From assembly GCA_003427395.1 (NCBI GenBank), contig BFEA01000025.1, positions 2,836,521-2,861,181 on the forward strand: a DNA stretch of 24,661 bases, in the 5' to 3' direction. Of the stretch, positions 17,885 to 24,661 are shown in pieces. A program made the position numbers and the translations under genes. Under the pieces are notes generated by a model. That model had not been told where the DNA came from. It made no database searches and saw only the letters and a list, made by a program, of their open reading frames with translations. This DNA comes from Chara braunii (Eukaryota; Streptophyta; Charophyceae; Charales; Characeae). Position 1 is the stretch's first letter. Every line of letters starts with the position of its first letter.

Positions 17885-19929
17885 TTAACCGTCATAACCT
17901 TTTTTCCTTGACAATCGGTGTCTGAACTCCTCTCGAATTTTCGGTGACGCGACCAAGAATTCCTTGAGCGTGAACAGATCACGCTGGCTTTCCAAAATCT
18001 GGTCCACGATTTGCTCAATATCCAGCCCCTGCTTTACCGGAATCGTGTAAACTTGCTTCTTCTTTTTCAACTCACCTTCCCCAATATCGGCCTTGCCCGT
18101 TTCTGGCTCCCTCTCCATGGCCCGTTGTTTGGCCTGCCGCTCATCCTCGGCCCGCAACAATTCGTACTCCTCACCATCATCTTCTTGAATTGAAACTGTC
18201 TCGATTTTTCGAGGATGACTTGGTCCTTCTTCTGGCGCTGCCCTTGGCCGCGACGGCCTTCGAGCCCTCCGAGCTTGTGGGAGACCAGCAGTGGCAGGTC
18301 GCTTGAAAGCAGGACGGGACAAAACCGTGGTGGCCATCAAATGCCCTGCCGATGACGATCCAGGCTGTGATGCGGTAACATCAGTAAGATCTCCTTGGCC
18401 GTCTCTGTCCCATCCTCCAAACAAAAAAACTTGGGGAAACCCAGACCACTCTTCATTCATGTCGGCACATACTCGAACGAAAGTTTCCCTGCATCGAGTA
18501 ATTTTTCTGACCACTGTCTGAGCTCGTTGCAGTATATTTTCCTGCCCTTTGCTCAAACCTTCATTTCCGGCCTTGGCATCCTCAATTGTCAATGACTCCA
18601 TCGTCGCTTCCAACTCAATCTGTTCGACCTCTTCCGGAGAAGCGAGTCGAAAAGTTGTTGGAAGATCTCGCCCCATACGTCGGAAAACTTCCTTTCTCAT
18701 TCCTCCCTCCACATTGGGATCGATGAGATTCCCTTCGAAGTCGTAGACCTCGCCTCGGATATTCGTATATATATAACCTTATCGTTTTCATCTTTGGTAA
18801 CGGTCTGACAAATCCGTATCCCATGTCCATCTTGGCCATAATACTTACAAAACCAATTCTGCCAATTGCCTCGGCCGCCCCCATTTCCTCGGCCTCCCCG
18901 AGTGCCTTGTCCTCTACCTAGACCTCGGCCTCGGCCTCCTGCCTGAGATTGGGGTTGCTGAGGAGCGGCTGGAGCCGCCTGTTCCTGATTAATTCCTTGT
19001 CCACCTCCTCCATAATTCTTCCGCTGCTTCTTACTAGTGCCCTGCCCTCCTCGTATCTGGTTCAGGGCCTTCCGTTCTGCTTTGGTCAATTTTCGAGGAG
19101 GCTCCTCTTCCTCCTCGTCTTCCTCTTCACTGCTGCTACCACTCACTTCCTCCACAGCGGGTGTTTTCCCCTTCCTCTTTCCACCTTTTGTCTGGACCAT
19201 CATCACTTGTAGCTTTAACCTTTCCTCCTTCATGTCAGCCATCATGTTCCGCATGTCAGTCAGGGTCTTGTAAACGGCCTGATCCTTGTCCGCGCTTACC
19301 CCTTCCTTCTCGAGGTCCTCCTTTTGCTGCTTCAGGAGACGGTAAAGCATCTGGTCGAAGCTCCCAGCCAACAGGTTCTCCTTGATTTTTGGCCACTCGT
19401 ATCGCCCAGTCATATCTTTCATCAGTTCCCGCTGCTAAACTTTTGAAAAGTTTTCGAGGAAGATAAGGCACCGATCCTTATTTGGAAGGTCAGGCACTAA
19501 GCGCGCAACCCGCTCAAACTCTGTAAGAAACTGCTTGGCCGTACCAAACTTCCGACGACTAACCTTCCGTAAGTCCGCCAGATCGAGCAGTTGATCCCCC
19601 AACTGGTACTTGTCCAATAATTTGGCCTTGAAGTCCGACCAGTCGCGCGAAGCTTGCACCAACTCCGACACCTCCTCTTTGTACTCGACCATACAATATC
19701 GCTTCACCATTTGAAGCATCTTCTCACTCGAGCATTCGCAGCAACTGCCCAATTCTTCAAACTTGTCCGCCCATGCTGAGGCATTGGTGCCATCGAAGAG
19801 GGGAACTTGAACCTTCGGCAACTGTGCCTTCTGATTATCAGCCTCACGAATGGCTCATGCGAGTTCCAGAATATTGTTGCGACGATCCCCTGCATTACTA
19901 TTTGCGGGATCAACATTTCCTCCCGTCAT
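17885..19929 (-). pseudogene. Gag polyprotein, with zinc knuckle, broken
   Basis: Structural protein that would package element RNA. The likely start is the ATG at 19929 (MTGGNVDPANSN), about 210 nt after the PBS. It runs in one frame with two stops, TGA at 19857-19855 and TAG at 19437-19435. The capsid-like part includes VPLFDGTNASAWADKFEEL and FLTEFERVARLVPDLP, typical of retrotransposon Gag. An acidic SSSEEEDEEEEE stretch and an RG-rich stretch precede a CCHC knuckle (18849-18808), C-x2-Y-x4-H-x4-C, whose second Cys has become Tyr. Just after it the frame changes by what looks like a 2-bp expansion of a TA run (18766-18775). The next 275-codon frame (18712-17885) is charged and contains LPTTFRLASPEEVEQIE. 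It loses frame again at an A6/T6 run (17900-17905) before the protease remnant. Confidence 0.88.
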
Positions 19930-20138
19930 TTTGAAAGAATCAACACGACAAACCCACATGTCCAAGTGTCAAATAGATTCCAACAATTCACTCCAAACCT
20001 TGCCTTCTTTCTTTTCCCAGGCATTAATAACCACTGACTGCTTTCAATCCAAACAAATAATACACAATACTTAAAATCACCATAACCATCCTTTTCCCGA
20101 GTGTCGTTCCACCAGGGAGGACGGTAGTTTGCCGTCAT

Positions 20139-20156
20139 TCCCCGGCAATGGTGCCA
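20139..20156 (-). promoter_or_regulatory. Primer-binding site, complementary to tRNA-Asp
   Basis: On the plus strand TCCCCGGCAATGGTGCCA matches the 3' end of plant tRNA-Asp(GTC), ending GGCAACGGCGCCA, at 16 of 18 positions. It lies 2 nt from the TG that begins the right LTR, the expected spacing. Both mismatches are T where the tRNA has C of a CpG. This site fixes the element strand and the inner edge of the 5' LTR. Confidence 0.92.
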
Positions 20157-21292
20157 CCTGTCGAGCGCATCGGCCCTCCCGTGAACGAGGGCCCTCCCGG
20201 CTATGTCACGCAGGAGTTAGAAAAACATAATCGAGAGACAACTTAGGACGATGCAGAAATAATCCCGGGAACCGCCAAGACGGACGTGGTCGCATTGTCC
20301 CTTCGCCGCTCTAGCTGGGTGCGCCAGCTATACATCCCGCGGTCCCCTACGGCAGGATAGGTTTTCGCGGGGCACAACTTATCTTCCCTGAGGGGCTGTC
20401 ACCACCCTCAGGGGCGTATCCCTACCGAGCTACTGACCCATGTGCGAAAGCTTTTACATGCAATTGCAGAGGTAGGTCAGCCGAGGGCGTTTGCTCGCTC
20501 GCTGGAGTATAGGTACGCTTGGCTAACGCCAAGTGGACCCGAACGTTGTTCGTTCCCGAGGGCGCTGATCTCCTTGGTACGAACGAGCGTCGGTCGACTA
20601 GGACGGCCTCGACCAAAACGCGAAATCCAACATATAATCCTAGCCTCTTTATAATCCCCTACTCATAAAATGAACGAAACCAATACATAACCAACATTTC
20701 GACTTGATGAGATGATATGCCAAGGTTATCATTTCTTGCCTACCTGACTGAAGGGACAATTATACCGTCATCCGAGGACGGAAGATCCGTCGTGCACAGC
20801 CTCTACATGTAAATACATGCAGATCAACAAGTGATCTGCTTCCTGGTCGATGTTTAAACTCCCGGTCCGACCGCACCATCGTACCGCACGCATCTACTTG
20901 GAGGAGCGAATGACAATTTTGTTTGTCGCTTTATCCTCCTAGGCAATAATTACTCTCTTTGTTCCACGAATGACGAAGTAGCTATTGCGAACACATGGTT
21001 CCTTGGCGCGGGACTGTTTCGGCTTCTGTTACCCCGTCCTCGTTGTTCTGCTCGACACCTCTTCAAGTGTTCGGCCTTCGCTTTGTTCAGCGTATTTTTA
21101 AGTGGTTGATTACCCCTCAATGCATCAGCATGATAGTGCTATCATCGGGGCAATCCAGATGCTATCCATCTGGTTGGCCTACCTACATAAGGTCGTTAAT
21201 TTTCTTTTGTTATTATTACCCCTGTAGAATCACATAGGCGTGACCCTACTATAAGGACAACTCACTATGACACAAGATTTGAGAGGGTGCGC

Positions 21293-22421
21293 TTAGCTGG
21301 GATAAACCTGTCGGCCCTCATGGGCCTCAACCTCTATCCTGCCGAGTCGTGTTAGCTCCTCGTCGTCAAACGTCAAGGTGGAGACACGTCCACCTCGCAC
21401 AACTCGGACCTTCCGCGTATCATAGAGAGAAGCCATCCGTGAGGCGAGCTTCCAGACTATGGCGCGGAACGGCTGACCCATCCGAAAAAGGTGCGTGGTC
21501 GTGGTGTCCTTAATCCGGATGACGCCGTAGCGCTTCCCGGATAGGGTAATTTTAACGCTCACAATGACCCGAGAGAGGCATTGGAGGTTGCTCGCGCGAT
21601 GGAAGTACAACGTATATCCATGAACTTCTCCCGGAAGTCGGGCCACATTGGCACGAACATCTGCGCGCGAGTTGGGAAAAAATCCCTGCCCATCACTGAG
21701 CAGGCCGATAAAGCCAATCCAACGTGTGGGTGCTCCATTTCAAACCAGTAGTAATCGCTCCGCGCGTCGAATCACCTCCTCGTCCATAGTGTCGCGAATC
21801 AGTAGATACCTGGCCTGAGTAAGATCTCGCCGTCCGCCGGACATCTGCACACCGAAAGAGCCGCCTGTTAGAAGAGGCACTCGTAGATTGCACAAGCCTC
21901 GTCATAAAATGCGTTGACATCAAAACGTTCCGAGTGAACGGTATTAAATCTATTCGCCCGGACCCGGTTCATATGATGAGGAAGGCTGAATGGTCCTTGC
22001 AGATCGTTCAAACGGAGTACAATATGGAGGAACATCCCCCTAACCTCAGGAATGGTCTCTACTCCCGGACAGTTCTCGTGAACCACCACTAGGTTCATAT
22101 CTCCGTAATCCCGTGATGGAGTAGGAGACGCAAAGTCATATAATACGCTGACCTAGTTCAACCAAGAAAATATAACTCCGCGATGGTTTCCTCACGCCCC
22201 CGTCCCAGAATCGTGGCGCATCCCGCTCCGAATAAACTTCAAGTAGGTTGCACACCAGCCTTCCTTTTCGTATCATGCCGGCGCGGGATCGTGTTGGCAC
22301 CGCTAACCGATTAGCCGCCGCTTCGCGTGTGCTGAACAATCGGAGGATCACTGTCTCCGCAAGCATCTGAATGACGAAGCGATAACCTTGTCAAAATAAT
22401 TTTAGGTATACGAATTTCCAT
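21293..22421 (-). pseudogene. Unidentified decayed coding region inside the 5' LTR
   Basis: Counterpart of 7654-8782, offset 13639. The stretches are: opening from ATG at 22421, MLAETVILRLF from 22366, LVVVHENCPGVET (22098-21868) and the final stretch ending at 21293. This copy has an extra TGA at 21742-21740 where the left copy has CGA (Arg), a CpG transition, and a TAG near 22154 where the left copy has an uncertain base. In the last 117 codons the two copies differ by about three amino-acid and three silent changes, too few to judge selection. In the LVVVHENCPG stretch six amino-acid changes were seen. No family is recognised. Confidence 0.5.
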
Positions 22422-22444
22422 GTTCAATTTCCACTTCCCTTTTC

Positions 22445-22470
22445 GGGCCGTGATTCTTATGTCACGGTCC
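22445..22470. other. Hairpin in 5' LTR (copy of 8806-8831)
   Basis: Same stem and loop as in the left LTR, unchanged. Confidence 0.6.
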
Positions 22471-23899
22471 GACCGCGAAAGTAGTGCCTACTTGCACTTC
22501 TTTTAACACTAGTTGAAGCACGGGCTGGGCTTCTTGTGGCGCCAGCCCTCCCACGCGTTGGTGACACCTAATATGGCCACCCAACAGGGTATTAGATTCA
22601 GCCTCCCCTTTCCCTGAAAGCACGAGGAGGCGACTGCTCCTAGCTTCAAGACCCCCTACCCTCTAGGAAGTGGTCTGGAATACCCCTCCCCCTCGCCCGA
22701 ACACATTGTTCAGGACTCAGAAGTTGGGTTGGCTCCACCGCAACAGCATGGTATCCCCCCACATAAGCGGTCCGCTCCGAGTCGATAACAGGGCCGGCCC
22801 CTAAGGCAACGAACCCCCGCCTCGGATGCCTCATAGAGAGAAGAAGCCTAGACCGTAGGTGCAGACGACCCCTCTATGCCTTCCCGGCTAAGGGGCGACT
22901 TAGACGAATTGAGAAGAGAAAAAGGTAAGATATTTTGGATGCGCATAGAAGGATAGTGGTCGTTCGGGATAGAATGGGGAAATCCTTGGGAAGATACTAA
23001 GGTGTTTCCTTGTCTTCTTTCCTTTTAATTTTCCCACGGCCTTCATTCTTCCGGCACCCGTCCGTTCGCACTCCCGTTATTATTTTTGTTCCTCCTCTTT
23101 TCTGTCACATGCATTCAGGTTGAGTGNGAGAGAGGTAAGCATCCCNNTTATTATCTCGANCAAACAATGCTGATTCCTTCTCACATGCATCCCCCAACCT
23201 ACCTGCACAATCAAGAAAAGAAACAATCAAGAGATTCATCCATCCCTCAAACAAGTCAGCCCTTTCTCCACACGCATGACATCACACTTTCACTCTACCC
23301 TTTCCCTTGAATTCAAAGCAAGGTCATGCAAGGTGTGGGTTCACGCGGGTGTGCAAAGGAGCTGAGTCACACTGACTTTGAGTGAATTTGTTGAAGGCTC
23401 ACTCAAGAAAGCCAAGTATTTGCTGAAAAACGTTCGGCCGCAAAACTCTCGTTGTGGCCACTCACAAGGATGGGTCACACCCTCCTTCAATCGCCACCTC
23501 TGACTCAGGCGCCGCCACCAACACAGAAGCGAGCCCGCCGTTGAGGAGGGCGTCACACTCTCAAACCCCACAGCCTCAATGTCACACCTCTCACCAAAGA
23601 CAGCACCGATTCAACCCACCAAATACCAAGCCAGGCCACCACCTGCCTGCCGCAATACTTGGTGGTCTCGGACCCAATCCCCGCTTACTCAGTGTGCCGC
23701 AAAAAAAAACAACAGCGGCCTTAACAGTCCTTACAGGTACCGCGTGCCGCAACATCCTCAACAAGACGATCGCCACACCCTTTCTATTACAAAGTGCACT
23801 TCCACCTTGGCGGTATCGTTCCTGCGGCAACGTTCAACCCCCCTTCTCGCAGTCCTGTGCAAAATATTGTTGCCACACAATCCAGTAGCACCCGCGCCG

Positions 23900-24069
23900 T
23901 ACCGCCAAGAAAATCGGTGTTGCCGCTGCAAAAATTCGGCAGCGCTTCCGCTGTACCGCCAAGAAAACCAGCGCTGCCGCCGCACAATTTCGGCAGCGCT
24001 TCCGCCGTATCGCCAAGAAACCAGCACTACCGCCGCACCGTTTCGGCAGCGCTTCCGCCGTACCGCCCA
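23900..24069. repeat. 54-bp tandem repeat array in 5' LTR
   Basis: Exact counterpart of 10261-10430, with no difference seen between copies in any unit. Confidence 0.9.
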
Positions 24070-24301
24070 ATCCAGCAGCAGCCTCAAGGCTAAGGCTTCC
24101 CCACAGCCCGCAACACGACATGGAAGGTGGGGCAAGAAGCTCCTAGCCTTTAGCTATGGTTGCCTCCTCCTTCCTCCAAGTGCTACTGCAGACCTCCAAC
24201 ACTTCGCCTCATCACACCAGCAGCCAGCCAGCCAACATCTACTCAAGTAGAATGCCCCAGCAGCATTGCCACAAGTGTGAGGATGCTGGGTGGCAGGCTA
24301 G

Positions 24302-24309
24302 CTTTTATA
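24302..24309 (-). promoter_or_regulatory. Putative TATA box of the 5' LTR promoter
   Basis: TATAAAAG on the minus strand, identical in context to 10663-10670. If used, transcription would start near 24275 and the leader would run about 4.1 kb through R/U5 to the PBS. Consensus match only. Confidence 0.4.
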
Positions 24310-24507
24310 GTTGGCTGAAGGCTGAGGGCAGCTACTTTGCCCCCAGCCAAATCTCGGAACAAAGCCTGGCCCTGGATCAAAATCGCGATCAAGGGCCAGA
24401 AAACTTGATATTCCCCTAGGGGAACCAAGTCCTAAACATTGGCGGTGCATCTGGCCTTCGCCCGCGGCCAAACGCAGCCCCGAAACGGCTGTACCAAGCC
24501 TTTTTCC

Positions 24508-24577
24508 AGCAGACTGTTGAAACCAACAGTCTGCTATCTATCCATGGTCCAGATGCTTCTAAACTTGCATCTGGACC
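24508..24577. other. Paired perfect hairpins near the 5' LTR outer end
   Basis: Copies of the 12-bp (24508-24535) and 11-bp (24546-24577) hairpins described at 10869-10938, unchanged, followed by the C/T homopolymer stretch at the window end. Confidence 0.85.
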
Positions 24578-24661
24578 GAGGCCGGGGCTAGATCCGAGAC
24601 CGTTTCCCCCCCTTTTTTTTTCTAACTTCTTCCCCCTTTTTTTTTTTTTTTCATTTCCCCC

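Larger units (their letters stand above)
6521..24661 (-). mobile_element. Large Ty3/gypsy LTR retrotransposon, decayed, right end not reached
   Basis: Two direct repeats of at least 4.5 kb flank an internal region that carries, on the minus strand, a PBS, gag, protease, reverse transcriptase/RNase H and integrase in Ty3/gypsy order. Transcription would run from right to left. The left outer boundary is fixed by the interrupted 325-bp repeat. The inner edge of the 5' LTR is fixed by the PBS at 20139-20156. The element is at least 18.1 kb, with the gap at 11023-11757 counted as given. No chromodomain is seen after integrase. The C-terminal GPY motif of integrase fits Ty3/gypsy. Stops and frameshifts in every gene make it non-autonomous. 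Single-base Ns cluster in several places (8027-8743, 13013-13816, 15839-17347, 23127-23159). Confidence 0.95.
20159..24661 (-). repeat. 5' LTR (right copy), at least 4,503 bp, runs off the window
   Basis: Collinear partner of 6521-11022. It begins TGTCGAGCGC at 20159 beside the PBS and is still matching at the last base of the window, so its full length is not known. It repeats the TATA-like box, hairpins, 54-bp array and decayed reading frame of the left copy, and has far fewer N bases. Confidence 0.93.

Noticed and set aside
19435-19437. TAG followed by CAG in Gag as a programmed readthrough site
   Set aside because: The TAG-CAG start resembles the plant-virus type context, but the following codon does not fit it. 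The stop lies in the middle of Gag rather than at the Gag-Pol border, and another stop lies upstream, so simple decay explains it better.
22646-22834. Minus-strand 62-codon frame in the LTR (also at 9007)
   Set aside because: Short, without motif, identical in both LTRs as is the surrounding non-coding DNA; not enough support to call a gene.
1-24661. CRISPR array or prokaryotic operon
   Set aside because: No spaced identical short repeats with unique spacers of even length, no ribosome-binding-site-led gene strings; the content is eukaryotic retrotransposon and satellite DNA.

Overview
The window looks like repeat-rich eukaryotic nuclear DNA, probably from the green lineage. The main clue is a primer-binding site complementary to the 3' end of a plant-type tRNA-Asp beside a Ty3/gypsy gag-pol. 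The reverse transcriptase and integrase wording reminds me of elements in charophyte algae or bryophytes, but that is an impression, not a search result. I found no convincing host gene.

Layout. 1-3286: simple repeats, a higher-order minisatellite (about 720-1395), G-rich tracts, a duplicated 37-bp block carrying a CACGTG box, and a fold-back repeat (2259-2417). 3287-3611: first copy of a dispersed 325-bp repeat. 3612-6195: AT-rich DNA with three decayed copies of another repeat. 6196-6520: second copy of the 325-bp repeat, cut off where a large LTR retrotransposon begins.

6521-24661: one Ty3/gypsy element on the minus strand. Its 3' LTR lies on the left (6521 to at least 11022) and its 5' LTR on the right (20159 to at least 24661). 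A tRNA-Asp PBS (20139-20156) directly adjoins the right LTR. Gag starts at 19929 and is followed on the minus strand by a protease remnant, reverse transcriptase/RNase H, integrase (ending at 14242) and about 2.5 kb of 3' non-coding DNA. The LTRs are very long (over 4.5 kb) and the element exceeds 18 kb. All coding parts are broken by stops, frameshifts, a 77-bp tandem duplication and a deletion that seems to have removed the protease active site. Several lesions, including both PBS mismatches, fit CpG-to-TpG decay. A 735-bp assembly gap follows the known part of the left LTR, and the window ends at the equivalent base of the right LTR.

The most interesting feature is inside the LTRs. Both carry, in element sense, a decayed but protein-like reading frame of about 376 codons that I cannot identify (7654-8782 and 21293-22421). 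They also carry at least nine short hairpins preserved in both copies and an array of 54-bp repeats. An accessory gene carried in an LTR would be unusual and is the best candidate here for something undescribed.
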